Assembly (NCBI GenBank): GCA_947650285.1
Contig: CANTFL010000455.1
Coordinates: forward strand, 62,001 to 126,000
DNA length: 64,000 nucleotides
Source: Hyaloperonospora brassicae
Taxonomy: Eukaryota > Oomycota > Peronosporomycetes > Peronosporales > Peronosporaceae
Reading direction: 5' to 3'
Part shown: positions 11,201-24,752 of the stretch, in pieces
Position numbering within the stretch: position 1 is the stretch's first letter
Layout: each line of letters begins with the position of its first letter
Notes under the pieces: model-generated
Databases searched by the model: none
What the model was told of the DNA's origin: nothing
The model's input: only the letters and a program-made list of their open reading frames with translations
Translations under genes and position numbers: made by a program

Positions 11201-14200
11201 CATTTGCAAGCTCACGCAAGCATTCAGTACAACGAGCCCACCATTCGAAGTACACATCCTTGACCGAGACATTGTACTCGGAACGTAGGTATGCGTCCAG
11301 CTCCTTACGCCATTGACTGTAAGCACAAAGGTGAGGAATCAAGCACGAAGCAATTTTTTCGATTTTATACCGCAGACGTGTCACATCTGAATCAAGCGAG
11401 TGGCACGTGGACTCCAATGCGGCTAAACGCCTCTCTTCCTCATCACAACTCCGAAGATCTTGCCGACATACCGCATAGCGTAGCACATGCTTCCTGAAAT
11501 AAGGCCAATTCGCTCCCTTGTACCACGGCACTCAATCGCACCTCAGGATCACTGTCCACAAAACTTAAACCTTTCTGCTTCCATGCTTCAATTTGTCGAT
11601 GCTTTGCCAAACAGTCGTCCGCGAACAACGTAATCGCTGCTGTCATCGACTTGACCTGAGCAGTAGCAGCCTCCATTTCTGCATGCTCCGCATTCTGAGC
11701 AACGCGACACGTGGACAAGTCCCTTTCCTTCATCAACAACTCCTTCATCGACACTTGCTCTTCTTTTTCGAGGCAAAGCAGTTGCTTGCGATATGTAAGT
11801 AAACGCACAAAAGGTAGCTTCGTTTTCTCGACGAGGGCGTCAGTAATTGCGACAGCCAATTGCTCATAATGGCGCCCAAAGGAGATAGTGTCTTGCCGCC
11901 GTTCTTCGGCTCGCGATCGAAACAACGCGAGGTTCACGTTGGCGTCGAGCCGGGTCTTCAAATCTCCTGATTGTCCTTGTCGCTTGTCGTCCGATATCCA
12001 ATCAACAAGAGGGCTATATACGAACGCTTCGAACAGCATTAGCAATGTTTCCCGAACATCGTCGGAGCGCACGACGCGTAGGGTAGTCTCAAAAGCCACG
12101 CGAAACTTCCCTTCTATACCCGTAAGCCCCAGTGCGTCCTGCAACATCGGCGTCAGTCGAAATGGCACAATTTCCGGCACCTTGAGTCGTCGTCCCTTCT
12201 CAAAGCACACGTTATGATCGATGTGGACAATGTCCCCGCTGTCGATACAGAGCAAGATGTTGTCCAGATGCCTGTCGCCTAAGCCAACGATGTACCCTAA
12301 GATGGACATTACCGCAAGAGATCTGCTAAATCGTGCGCTCTTGGCCCAGCTTTCTCGCAAGTCTTTGCTACGCAATAAAAGCTCGTGCGACAGCACATTG
12401 CGAGGACGTTGCGCAACCAGCTCCTGGTATACCTGCTTCAGCACAGGGGTTGGCCATCGGGCTCGATTGCTGGGTGACACGTTTGTGATTCCATGACGCT
12501 TCAGCTTTGCGTAAAATTGAGCTGTAGGAGGTGGCGGTTGCTGCAGCTGTGCAGACGGCGCTGTGCCATGATCCTGTGATGTTTGGCCGTCCATCGATTG
12601 GTTTTCAGTTCGAGATGCGTACACTTGGAAGAGCGGGACAACGTCTGGGACCATCTGGATCAAGCCAGCATTTCGAGAAAGCGGTATGACACTATAGTTT
12701 CGGGCCAACAAGTCTCGAGCAGCTGTATCATCGTCAGCACGTAGAAAATCGTTTGTCACTCGCAAGAATTGCATGATTCGCTCGTCCAAGCGCAAGTCTT
12801 CTCGGGCTTTCAGCAAGTACTTGTGTGTCTTCCCGTCGGACCCAACAAATTCCAACGATTTCGGTTTGGTCTTCGATCGAAGAATAGTTACAAATGGGCT
12901 GATGCGATAAATAGTAATAGGGTTGCCCTGTCCAGACGAGGTTCCAGGCATATGTACATGTACTAATTCACGAGAAGCTGAAGCCAATGCTGGCGATATA
13001 TCATGAAGTGGCAACTGATCTCTTCGGCCTACATCATTCATCAACGCCTTCAACACTCCAGCAAAAGGTTGCCAGAACTCTTGTAGCGTCTTGGGACTTC
13101 CTGACCATACTTCCCGAGAGCAACGGTCTTGCAGTCTTTCCATGGCAGCTTTGATCAATCCTCCGTATTCTTTCAAAAAGGCGTGCTCATGTGGCGACAC
13201 GTTTTGTTGGTCAGTCGCGCTACCACAAGTTTCCTTCCATACCCGTTCGGTGGTTTCCAGAAGTACCTTCACATATGCCACCAGCTTTCGCTGCACGAGT
13301 TTATGCTTTTCTCTAGCTGGCAGTGAGCTAGTCTTATCCAATCGAGAGGCCTCTTTCTCCAATGTACACGTTTGTCGAGATACGTCTACCGCCAGTTTCA
13401 TCAATGTGCTGATCCATGCTTCATCCCACAAGACAGATATTCGACGAAGCTCGGACACCAACAATCGCACTCCTTCAACTTGTCTACGTGCCACATTCTG
13501 CAGTGCACTTCGAACGGCAGCAAACGAGCTGTTCGCTACATCTCGCTCCTTTTCAAATGCCAGTGACGAATCCATGGTGTCCATGACAGTCGGGTACACT
13601 ACGATGTGGGGTGCATGTTGTGCCAACCGTTTGAGGACTAAACAAACCAAAGACGATACGGCCGCAGCCGGATGATATGCCCGAGCAATCAACTGAGGCA
13701 CGACTCGAGACCAGGGTTGCACTGGCCCCTTCGAGAACGCTTCTTCAAGTGCTGATACCACGTCACTCTCGACTCCATACGTGGTCAGAAGGCTGAGTAG
13801 ACGAAGTGCAACCGTCGTCTGTCTCGAAAAGTCTGAGTCGGAACTGCCAAGAAGCACCGTCAAGTATTTATCATAGCCAAGGGCTGCCATTGATAAGAGC
13901 CGAAAGTTCTTGGAGTGGCAGTTTCGCTGTAGCTGGACGAGACGGCGTATTGCATCACTTTTGTGGTTGTGGTGGCGCTTTGTTTGCACAAAGCTGCTGG
14001 AGTATGTCTTGTCGCTGATTGGTGAGCTTACCGTCTTCCAGCAAATGACAAAAGGTGCAAATGATGAGATCACGGTCCGGTTGGGCGACACCCATTTCGT
14101 CCAAAATGACATTCACCTTCGCTTTGTCTGACGGCTCTAGCTGAATATACCCGTTCTGATTGGCAATCCGTGCTATCACTTGTTTTCCCCTTTCGTAACA

Positions 14201-17200
14201 CCAGTCACTGTACCGAAGCCATGCTTTCGCTGATTTTGGCGATACAGCAGTCGCAGCTACAAGGCATGTGTGCACCGCTGCATCGCGCAGCCCAGGAAGA
14301 ACGTCTATATCCTTCCGGTCATGAACTAGCTCTTGATCGCCCAGATCCACGATAGAAGCCAGCGTACTTTCGAGAAAGCTGGATATACGTGGTGACAGTA
14401 GATCAGTACTCTCTGCATGAGCATATGATGTGGCGAGGTGCAACAAAGATCGAGTGGTAGCGCTGTCCTGCATACATGATCTTCGTTTCAATCCAAGCGA
14501 TGTCAAACTAGATTCACACTCTGTCTCAAGAAGTTGACGACCTTGATCCTTCATCCCAATGTTTTCAAGTATCCTAGCTTTCTCGTAGCTTACAACCACC
14601 ACCGACATTCTGCCCGCACCAATCACAACTGCAGCTTCATTCAAAAGACCTTGGGCAAAGACGAAGTTATGTTGTTTCCGTGCCAATCTGGCAACACTCA
14701 ACAAGTGCAGGCAATGTGAGTCAGCGCTTTCCACTGATCCGTCATAACTTAAGCCGTCCCAACTCAGTGTATACAATGGCTGAGTCCAAAGAACGGAGTC
14801 GTGCATATTCGGGTTGAGTTTACAGTCTTCCGTACACATTCTAGCCAGCTGCATGTCAGCTGATCGCGAACCCTTTAACATCCCCGTCATTCGAAGCAGA
14901 GTCTCCTCTACTCTCTTGCCAGTGATGTCGCCTGCGTAGCCATTCCATGGAGATGGCTGCAACGCCAACGACATCAACCTGCTCCGAAGCTGCCCAGTAG
15001 TATCAAGTTGTAGAGCTAGCGATCCACTGACTGGGTCACTGAAAACGCTCCACACCCTGAGCGCCAATGCCGCTCGTTGTTTTCGACCATTCGTTATCTC
15101 ACACCCGCTATCGGAGTACGTTGCCGGCACAGTTGTTTCACGTTCGAGACCACGTATAGTCTCGATCTCGTCGCTCCACGTTTCACTGCAGGCACATATC
15201 GCCTGGATCTCCTCGATGACATGAGCGTTTCCAGTCAGGGCGTGAACAACGTCTATGAACTGGGTAGCAAATGCTCGGAGCTTGGTCCATGCGCGTAGAT
15301 ACGCGTAGCACTTAGCGCATTGCATGAAGCATCCTAGAAGCGTTCGAGGTGACAAACGCAGATACTTCATAGGACATTCGAACACTTGTGCAGGACTGAT
15401 GCATCGGAGAGCGCACGAGCTGTTTGCTGTCAGCACCGGTTGCAGCAATAACTCGTACTCCGTGATTGCATCTTCGTATCGCATTTCTGCCTCGTAGCGC
15501 ATAGCATTCAACCATCGGAAACGAGGCAACGTCAGGTAATCGTTCTCAATATCCATACTCTCATTTGACTGATACCAGCTATTTAGAGCAGCAGATACGG
15601 AGTCACCCCACCTCTGGAACCCAACAATCGAATCTGCGTCTTTCGCATCAACATGGCAACGGCAAAGCGAAAACAATGCAGCGTCCATGTCCTTCTCTGC
15701 TTGCTGCAGCTCATTGCAAGCTTCCTCAGATACTCCATCGGATGTCCGAGACGTCATTGCCCTGCTGACTTGAATGTAGCAGGTTGTCACTAGATTGTGG
15801 CTGTGGTATCTACAGAGCTCGTAAGATGTACTATACTTTGACATCTCGACGAGACATGGCCGTATCCGGGAAAGCCAATCGTCACACACCATCTTGTTCG
15901 CACGGAAGAAGCGTGCTGGTCGATGATCATCGCTCTCTGAGTTACGCTGATCTACTTCAGTCGAGCAAATGGCACGAGCGATGTGCATTTCCAACGCAGC
16001 CACGAACTCAAGCATCAACCCACTCGTCAACATCCACGCGTTCTTGTCTCGGGATGTACGTCCAGGCACGTCGTGCACTTGACTCAAGCACTTTTGTAGC
16101 AGCCGGTCAAGTCTTTCAAAACTTTGGGCAGGACCTCCGAAATGGGTGCGAAGCCTGTTCTGGACGCACCAACCTGCTGCTTGTTGCACTGCACCCACAA
16201 GCACGTCGGTATTGCTCAGTGCTTTGTTTGGGGCAGACCGGTCTCCAATACGTCGACAAACTCGATTCCAGTCGTCCTCATCGCAATCAGGAACGTGGAA
16301 CAAGTCCATAATAGCCTCAAAGTCTGCGGCGACGAAAGTAGCGCCTACATCTTGTGGTGGATGACGAGGCGCGTGCACTTTTTCCTGATATAGTAGCGCC
16401 CATCGAGCGATATCACACAAACCGGAAGCGAGGGTCTCGTCACTTTCGCCTTGACGGGGATCCAATGCCAGGTCAAGAGCGACTTCAATCATACTGCAAG
16501 CAAGCGGGCGAGCTTCTGCACGACAAGCAAGTGTTTTGAATACTTGGAGACACTTTTGGCGCACTTTGACACTAGAGCAGCGCATCGCTATGCTTACTGT
16601 CTTCACGAGTTTTCGGTACACTTGCTGCGACACAACGGGAGCGAGTACTGTCTCGGATACTATAGCGTCTATCAGCTTCAACAAGTCGGTATTGAGTCGA
16701 CAGTCCCGAACTACTATTGCCCGACTAGACAGCAAGCTTGCAGCACACTCCAGCATTCGATGTGTGATCTCCTTATGGATCTCAGCAGCGTCACTTCGAC
16801 CTGCGTTCCACGAAGACACAGCGCAAATGAATGTGCTTGCCATCTCTAGCACGAGGCATAGCTGCCGAGACACCAATCTAGGCTGATACTGTCGGTTGCC
16901 ATACTTTTCCAGCATTGTCAACAATGCTTCGAGAATCGCAGTAATATCTGCGTCATCGTTGCTCCGTGAATGAATAACGTTTTTCGGTTCTCTTGAGACC
17001 AGGATAAAGCACGTAGCGGCAAATACAAAGTAGCTCGGACGATCCTGGTATTGACGGCCACTTAGATTCTGCAGAGCTTGCGCACCAAGCACCTGACCAT
17101 AAAGGCAAACACTGTCATCACGATAGCATGATAGCAATGTTGAGCTTGCAGACAAACCTTCAGAGCACCGATCCCTCCAAGCTGCACCAATTGCAGACAC

Positions 17201-19012
17201 AAGTGGGTAATGTACGTCGCTCCACTTGCAGCGTTCAGATAAAACAAGCATTCCATGGTCGTCTCATGCTTGTGCTTGCCGCTTTTCTTGACGCTTTTGG
17301 CAGGCATCTCATCGCGAAGTGCACCTATCGCAGTAGGCTGCAAAAGAAGCGGGTTCTGGATATTGCAAAAGTTTGCACTTGCTAATTTGCAAGTGTTCTC
17401 CACGACCCACAACAATTTGTCAACCTCACTATCGTGCATTTGAGACTGTACGGCACACTGGTAAAGTAGGAACCTCACTACTGTGACTGAGAGAGTGGAA
17501 AAGTTGCTGTGCTTACAATCCGACATGGCCACCAAGTATACTGAACAGTTCGCCAAGCAAAATAGACTACACGCAAAGTCACAGCATGAGATATCGGCCA
17601 TTGTGACTACTCGCGACAGCAGAAACAAACGTACGAGTACTTCGGCTGAGGGCACAAAGCAACACAACGCATCACCCTCTCGAAACAGCTGTCGGCCCCA
17701 GCAGCAGCAGCAGCTAAGGCTACCGAAAAGCGACAAGCGACAATCAATACAAGCAACGCGGGCGACAAAGAGCACAAGAATTGTGGAGCATCAAGCTGCA
17801 CCTACCGAGGTTCGGAACGCATTGTGCCACCATCACAAAGCTCACCAACAGAGTACTGAGACGATCGCTGTCATCTTCTTGATAGTCATTCCACGACTCG
17901 CACAAGTTGGCAATTTCCTACATGACCAACAAGCTTACAAGTCAATCACCTCACACAATCGGCCTCACCACCTACCATAAAACAAACCAAACAAACAAAC
18001 AACCAACCAACACAACCAGAAAAAACAAACCTTACGTCCGCAAATGAAGTCAGCAGCTGGAGGCTAAACACGCTGTTGTCTGCCCACAACCGACCGAATG
18101 AATGCAAAAGCGAGAGAATCTCTTCCCTATATACAAACAAAAACAAATCACCAATCATCACAAACGCACGTTACTACGCACGTTCGTATCAAACAAGAAC
18201 AACAGCCGCAACTCGATATCATAGCACCATCACCGACAGCAAAGGACAGCAACACATCACGTTTGCGTCTCAATCACCTACCGCAGTTGACGCTGCGGCC
18301 CCACGCTCATCATCCACCCAATCAGCACATCGGCAATGTCCACAAAGTGCGTCTGCAGTTTCTTGAGCACAAACAACTGCCAGTCGCCGTCCGTTGCTGC
18401 TGCCGTCTCCTCCGTCGTCAACAGCGCAAGGAGACACTGCACCAGCAAAGCCACAAGCGCTGCGTCATCCGTGTGGTCCAACAGCGTCCTCCACATGTGC
18501 AGCACGCGCGCACAGAGTCGGTCCAGCTCCTGTCCTCTTCCCGTCGACGCCTCGGGCCGTACCGGTACACCTATTGCTGCTGCAACTGAACTGTCACGCG
18601 CGCACGTGCTGTCGTCGCCAGTCTGCCGCACGAGCTCGTAGCTCCACTGGACCAGCCACTGCGGATTGCCCACGGACGTGTTGGTAGCCATCCAGTCCCC
18701 GACCCCGCACGGGTCGTGGCGGGACAGCGCCAGGAGCATCGCCAGCACACGCGTCTGCAGCTCGCGGCCGTTTGGCGTGCCCCCTGTCCCCAGGAGCTCC
18801 AGCAGCAGAGGCAGATACGGCTCGTAGGACCGCACGAGCGCGCGCGTGGGCTCCAGGCGCGCAAAGTAGCGCTCGAGCTGCTGCGCCGCGTGGAGGCGCT
18901 GCTGGAGCGCTACGTGGTCAGCTGCCAGCAGCGACTGCAGCGCCGCGAGCGGACGGAACGCGGCGGCCGACGGGTTCAAAGCGGCGCGGGGGAGAGCGGA
19001 CGTGGCGCGCAT
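8300..19012 (-). CDS. SMG1: SMG1 phosphatidylinositol-3-kinase-related kinase
   Basis: Nine exons restore one frame of about 3311 aa: 19012-18282, 18126-18036, 17917-17806, 17719-17635, 17566-17158, 17092-14032, 13883-11472, 11386-9681 and 9628-8300. SMG1 phosphorylates UPF1 in nonsense-mediated mRNA decay. Visible landmarks are the N-terminal HEAT region (DIADVLIGWMM; RVMRCV), the FAT region, the kinase motifs TKPKSLEFVGSDGK, GLGDRHLDN and IDHNVCFEKG (about residues 1750-2180), the PLVDW box, a long C-terminal helical insertion and the FATC end NLCVMYEGWTPWI. These match animal and plant SMG1 (about 3600 aa). Two joins are less sure: the 148-nt intron 14031-13884 (acceptor chosen by phase) and the 52-nt intron 9680-9629, whose GTTCCT donor is weak, so a frameshift there is possible. 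The start is the first ATG. Confidence 0.93.
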
Positions 19013-20015
19013 AGTCAAGAGACAGCAGCGGCGACGGGGAGACGGGGGGCGGGTTCGGGCCGATCTGCGGGGAGCGCGAGCGGCGGAGCGCTGTTGTCAT
19101 GGAGTTGGCCCGCGAGCGATTGGGGGGCTGAGGGGCGGGCGGGCCCTGTGAAACGCGATGGGGCGCGTTTTATTGTTAATGGGGGGAGACGCGGCGTCGA
19201 GTGAGTGAGTGAGTGAGTGGGCGAGTGAGTGTGTGGGGTGTGTTGTTGTTGTTGGTAGTGGGGCACGAAAACGTTTGTTTCGCGGATAAAAAACGCGTTT
19301 GTTTGGAAATGATAGTGGAGGACGGACCTGGAACCGCTGGGTCTCGTGTCGACAAACTGCTGGAGAGCAGAGGTGCTGTCATGTGCACGACAGGAGCTAA
19401 ACCTGTGTCGTAAAGCGCCATAGTAACAGCTCGATGGGTGCACAATCGACGGATGGCACGTGCTCGGAGGCGGCAATATGTAAGTCTGGCGTGTTGCGGC
19501 ATTGTACGGTGTGGCAAATGGTTAGTTGCTGCACACGGGCTGCATGAAAACATTTCGGACAACCAGCTATGACGTTTGAAGCAGTGCGTACGGAGTCTGC
19601 ATTGCTGATGAGACATTGTTGCCAAACGAAAGGCAGCCCCGTGTGTGAAGGCAGTCCATGTAAAAGCAGTCAAAAAGCTGCACACTCGGACGGGGCTGAT
19701 CCGAAATTGCACCAGAACTTCTTGTCGTCTGCCTTTTTCGATGTACCTGTCCTGATCCACACAGCATGAAAGAATCGCCGGCGTGTCTTGTGCAAAGTCG
19801 CTCGGATCCGTTACATGGTGACGAAGCTGAGCAAGTGCTGCAACCTCGCAATGGTCTATCTATCTGCTGTTTATTCCGCATGAGCTCATATATTACGGTA
19901 AAGAAAACGACCGTCGATTTGTGAAATTGACCGACAGCCATGTCGTCCCGTCACTATTCATTCACACGTCGTCTAAATTGTTATTGACACATCCCCTCCA
20001 ACGTCATTTCCTGCC
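19013..20015. other. Divergent promoter region of SMG1 and APC5
   Basis: The 1 kb between the two starts holds a GTGA microsatellite (19200-19230) followed by a TGTTGT-rich stretch. Short frames on both strands show no domain-like sequence. No RNA gene was recognised. Confidence 0.5.
19200..19230. repeat. GTGA microsatellite
   Basis: Tandem GTGA units, interrupted once by GGGC, lie about 190 bp upstream of the SMG1 ATG. Confidence 0.9.
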
Positions 20016-23000
20016 ATGAGCAAGTGGACTGCCAACAGCTACATACTGAGCATTTGTCTCTTGATCTCCGAGTATGTGCGCCAGCAGCAACAAGACGTCA
20101 AGCAAACGAGCTCTGGTGACGACTCCGTGGCGTCTCTGGTCGACGCAGCATCCGCACAGACTCCAGACCCTGCGCTGGTCATGACCCGACGGTCGTTGAA
20201 TGCGCTGGCGCGTTTTTTGACTCTGGAAATACAGCACCCGAAGCTTATGACGAACCAGAGGTTCACTGCTCTTCATAATTTATTGCAACGCTTGGAGATA
20301 AGTTTGGACAGTCCGAAAGACTTTGAGCAGCTGTCGTGGCAGCTCGTGAGTATCTTGACCAGAATGGAGAGCCCTGACGCCGTGTGGAACACTGTGGAGC
20401 AGATCTCCGAGTGTGTAGCGCCGCTGCAGAGCTCTCGAGACGACGCAGACGCAGACGAAGAGATGGACGTGGACTCGGCCAGCTCTGCACTCGTGCGTAC
20501 GAGTCTACTGGGCGTCTTTGTCCGCAGCTTTTTGCTGGCACTCAACCGCCTGCTATTCGACGGTCTGTCGAGGCTTTTCGACGACGTGCAGCAGTATCTG
20601 GAAGAGTTTCGAGAGGACGTTGAGACGGAGAAGAAGGCGGCGAGAGAAATGGAGGAGGAGGAGGAGATGGACAACGGCTTGGAGCTCGTTGAGTCACCTG
20701 CGTCCCAGCACTTATGGAAGAACACGAGCAAAGCTGCAGACGATGATCTATTGTTGTCGCCGATTCCGCTGAAAAGCGCCACTTTACGGTCAAATGTGCG
20801 CCAGCGCACGAAGAACACTCGAGCAGGTGCAACCCTTGGCTCACACGCTCTGTTGGAAAAGTCGCTGGAGAATACGGCAGGTCGGGAAGTCAATGACCCG
20901 TCGATTTGGTCGACTGATCAGCTGAATTACGTTTTGAGTGACATGGTGCGTGAAGTGGAACGAGGACGGAGTAGTCCACAGCAACGTGGCTTGCCGCAAA
21001 CCGAAGGTCTGCTGACAGACGATCATCGCCGCTTTCTTCTCGATCGTATGGATGGATCGAACCCCAATGTGCTTTTTGTTCGATACTTGTCGTTTCTTCG
21101 CAATCGGGATTACCAGGGTGCTCTCGACAGTTTGCATCACTACCACGACGTGCTTTCTCCACGACAAGGCTCTTGCGTTGGTGATCACAAGAGCAGCGAC
21201 GGTACTAGTTCGGCATCAGTGCCAGCAGAAGCCACCAGGATGCATTTTCGAGGCAGTGGTGTTCAGTATGCGGCGTTGAATCTGGCTGGGCTCCAGATTG
21301 TGTTTCACCGCTACGATGCGGCACACGAAAGTATACAGGAAGCAATCCGGGTTGCTCAGCACCACGGAGATCACATATGTGTGGCGTTCGCGCTTGCGTG
21401 GATGGTTCGCATCAAGCAGAAAGTTGGCGCATCGAAAGGCGAAGTGCTCCAGCTTGCCGGCAGCTGTTTGAGTCGTGCCAAAGAGTTGCGTCTACCTGCT
21501 CTGCAAGTGCTAGCGACACTGGCGGAAGTAGAGAGCGATTTGATGCGCTGCAGCACTACTAGTAGACCCGAGATAGTTGGGTCAGCGTCACAGCTCGTCC
21601 CGCACATTTTTGCTGCCCATGCGCCGTCGCCTCGCCCGCTACACATATGGTCACGCTTGCGCAAGACGATGCAATCCATAGCAACGATAGGAACACCGCC
21701 TACCAGCTCATCATCCCAACAACACACGAGCTGTGCATGCACAACAAACGTCAATGGGCACGGGATCGCATTCCCATGACCAGTCAAGCGGCAATGGTCT
21801 GCGCTGGGTCAAGTCTACCGAGGCAGTTCTCGACTCTGTTTGGAACCTGAGTGGAAAAGTTATGCTTTCACACGCAGCTGCATGGAGTATGTTCGGACAC
21901 CGTTCGCTGGAGAAAGTGTTCAGTCGCGTGCATTCATCATGTTATGGAGACTCGGCTAGCACTGGAGAAATTGCACTCACAGTGAGTCACATGGCGATAT
22001 CGAACCTTGCACATGCTGAAGAGGGTGTGAATGTGTACGTGAGGGCGCTTGAGTTCCTTCTCGGCGTTGCTGCAGGCGAGACTGGTGCTGAGGATCAACG
22101 GCACTTGCTCAATGACGCGACGTATCAGCGAACTTTGCATCGTCTCTTCTTCTTGTGGGCGCTTGACAGAGGCGAGTTCGCACGCGCAGAAGTTCATTTG
22201 AGTGCGATAGTTGCGCTGTCCCCCCAAGACAACGATTTCCCTGCTTACCTTGAGGCGATCATGCTCCAGGCAAACATGTTGACTGCGACCGGTGACTACT
22301 CTCGAAGTCTGATATTGCTAGAGCGCCTAGAGGTAACGTGCAGTGAGCAAGGCGTCGCGTATTTGTATGCCCAAGTGTTACTGGCTATCAGCCGGACTCG
22401 CGTTCGAGCTGCTGCGCCTCATGCACCGTTTGCGTCGCTGAATATACTGCTGAAAAGCATCGATATTTGTCGAAGCCACCATTACGACCTTTTGCTGGCG
22501 GAAGCCCACGTGGTAATGGCTGAGGTGTACATTGCCTTGGGAAAGCTACAAGATGCGTATGCTTTGATGAATGACCAGATGCCTTTCGTGATGGAGAATG
22601 GCAGCGTCAGTCTACGTGGTGAGTGTTTACTAGTGCTAGCAAAAACAATGGTCGCAAGCATTAGGCGGTCCGAGAAGTGTGCAGATGCGCTCAATGTCGC
22701 TGCGAGCCAAGCCATCAAAATGCTTACAGCAAGCTCAGGAATGTTTATGCTGGTGCAAAATGTGCGGCGACTAAAAGAGGTATGCTACATGCAATCGTTA
22801 GTCCACAATCACATGGCGTTTGAAGCAAAACAAAGGGGCAGTGACGCGACCGCATTCTGCACATGTCGAGAGCGCGCAGCTGCCGCCTTTTTGAAGTTCA
22901 GTGGCCAACTAGACCAAGCTGCTTTTCTAACCATCGAGCCATTTTTCGACCTGCGATGGGTTGCGACGATTCAACAAGTGATTGACCATCGTTTGAACGA

Positions 23001-23058
23001 GCTTCAGGCTTCGTGGTATGCAACCGCTCCAGATACAGTGCCGTCGTTCTCGGTGTGA
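20016..23058 (+). CDS. APC5: Anaphase-promoting complex subunit 5
   Basis: Two overlapping open frames, 20016-21779 and 21733-23058, together encode about 1000 aa of a TPR protein matching APC5 (ANAPC5). The N-terminus (MSKWTANSYILSIC) and a helical domain lead to an acidic linker (EEMDVDS; EEEEEMDNG). The conserved 'FVRYLSFLRNRDYQGALDSL' block follows, then TPR helices to 'HRLNELQASWY'. APC5 is a scaffold of the APC/C ubiquitin ligase that drives mitotic exit. The frame changes between about 21600 and 21790, in a region poorly conserved in the family. A short intron is likely (for example with acceptor at CCAG/TCA 21780 or earlier), but no donor stands out, so a frameshift is not excluded. 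The 3' end overlaps the convergent glycosyltransferase gene by 55 bp. Confidence 0.85.
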
Positions 23059-24551
23059 ATGAGTTGATGTGCCTGGCGCGCGTATCTGATCAACGTGTTT
23101 TCTAGCGAGACGATGCCTGCATCAAGTTCATCGACTCGCTTCATCTGGACGTGCGCATTCATCTCATAGCGCTTTACACCAAAGCAAGAGGTTTTGTTGA
23201 ACAGTTTGTTGCCATTGAATGACTGGATCCTGGGAAGCGGGAAGCTGTCCATTTCCATGAACGCAGGCATCTCTTGGAGCACGTGCCAGACGATTCTGTC
23301 ATCGTCACGGCCGCTCAGTTTGATCGTGTTGCGGTGCCAGAACATCATGTCTTTCCCGTCCAAGTCGTATTGCACCATCGTGACCCCGCAGAAACGTTTG
23401 CGACTCTGGTTTATGACCCCGAGTGCTCCGGGCATGCGGTGGTTGTTGAAGTAGAAGGGCTTTTTCTTCTGCAGCCACGCTAAGCGAAAGAGGTCTTTGT
23501 CACCCCAGACGAGCTTTAGCTTTCTGAACAGACCCGGTCGGTGGGTCGCGTAGTAAAGCAGCTGGTCGAGCACTTGCCTGTGCATTTCCCGATTCACCAG
23601 TAGCTGACCGCTTTCCTGTTCCAGCATGTCCACGTAGTCGAGTCCTACTAGCTCCCACACAAGACTTTGCGCATGGAGGTTAAAGATGGAGTTTCCCGGA
23701 TGCCAGAAGTCGGGCCAAAACACAGCGCCATAGCTCTGCATCGCCAAAGAAGAGAAGAGTTGTGTCGGATCCTTCACGGCAAAATTGTCGGCATCCAGCA
23801 GCAACACGCTCGTAAAGTGGGAATAGTAGAGAGCATGGACTTTGACGTTGAAGCCGTGGATGCGGTCGTCAAACACCTGGCGCAACTGCACGGGTCCAAA
23901 CTGTTCTTGCAGCAGCACCAGCACGGGATTGTCTGGCGTGAGTTCGTCGTACCGGAACCAAAGCTCTACGGGAAGCGTGCACCCAGTATCTCGCAACCGA
24001 CGGATACTGGCAAACGCGCTCGGCAGTACGTCTCCATAGACCGCCATGACGATTCCTTGCGTGTCAGAGCGTCCAAGTGTCATCGGCGGGTCGTGGCGAT
24101 ACGCTGCAGCATGCACTTGGAACGCGGAAAAGGCCTTGGCCAGCTCACACGTGAATCGAGCCTCGTCTTTCAAGGACAGACGTGTTGTGTGCATCACGTG
24201 GAACGTCTCTCCTGACGTCGTGTTCAGCACCTCGCAGTAGCCAGCGTCACCCGCTCGAATGCGTTGCCAGCACTCTTTTCGCGTCCCCACTTCGTTGCCG
24301 TCGTCGTCCGTCTCCACCCACCCGAGACACTTGAACTCGCCTCGTTTCCACGGCCGACGTAGGAACGTCCTGCTCTCCGTGTCGAAATCACGATCGTCGC
24401 CAGCTCTTCGCACGTTCGCGTCCGTGAACGGCAGTGCCGAGTCGACTGCCACATCGGTCTCCATGTCCATCCACTCCATCCACAGAACGACTGCCGTACC
24501 GCAGTACAGCAGCAAAAAGACGAGCGACACTTCCGCGACGCGTTGCGGCAT
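23004..24551 (-). CDS. GT71-like alpha-mannosyltransferase, type II membrane protein
   Basis: The frame from ATG 24551 gives 515 aa. It has a short cytosolic N-terminus, one membrane anchor (VSLVFLLLYCGTAVVLW, about residues 8-24), a stem, and a glycosyltransferase domain with 'VMAVYGDVLPSAFASIRRLR', the metal-binding DxD motif LLLDADNF (DAD 253-255), 'FWPDFWHPGNSIF' and 'KDLFRLAWL'. This pattern fits the MNN1/MNT family (GT71) of Golgi alpha-1,3-mannosyltransferases. The frame is open upstream to about 24714 without an ATG, so 24551 is the first Met in frame; a short upstream exon is possible. The last codons run antisense into the APC5 coding end. Confidence 0.8.
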   Translation of the reverse strand: MPQRVAEVSLVFLLLYCGTAVVLWMEWMDMETDVAVDSALPFTDANVRRAGDDRDFDTESRTFLRRPWKRGEFKCLGWVETDDDGNEVGTRKECWQRIRAGDAGYCEVLNTTSGETFHVMHTTRLSLKDEARFTCELAKAFSAFQVHAAAYRHDPPMTLGRSDTQGIVMAVYGDVLPSAFASIRRLRDTGCTLPVELWFRYDELTPDNPVLVLLQEQFGPVQLRQVFDDRIHGFNVKVHALYYSHFTSVLLLDADNFAVKDPTQLFSSLAMQSYGAVFWPDFWHPGNSIFNLHAQSLVWELVGLDYVDMLEQESGQLLVNREMHRQVLDQLLYYATHRPGLFRKLKLVWGDKDLFRLAWLQKKKPFYFNNHRMPGALGVINQSRKRFCGVTMVQYDLDGKDMMFWHRNTIKLSGRDDDRIVWHVLQEMPAFMEMDSFPLPRIQSFNGNKLFNKTSCFGVKRYEMNAHVQMKRVDELDAGIVSLENTLIRYARQAHQLIHTENDGTVSGAVAYHEA

Positions 24552-24752
24552 AAACTCGACGAGTGGGGGTGGGCGACGTCCTCGCGCCTTCTTCAATGAA
24601 TGCAAAGCACCTGCCGCTGTAGCTGTCGATCGAGATGTGGCAGTAGCTGTCACTCGTTCGTCTGCTGTCGTTTTCGCACCGAGTGCCTGGAAACCGCATC
24701 GACCGACTGCGAGTCAGTCCATTTCCAGGAATTCATTCACAACGGCAGCAAA

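Noticed and set aside
13091..13675. Long plus-strand frames inside SMG1
   Set aside because: They are antisense shadows of a conserved kinase-gene exon, with Ser/Arg-rich composition typical of such shadows.
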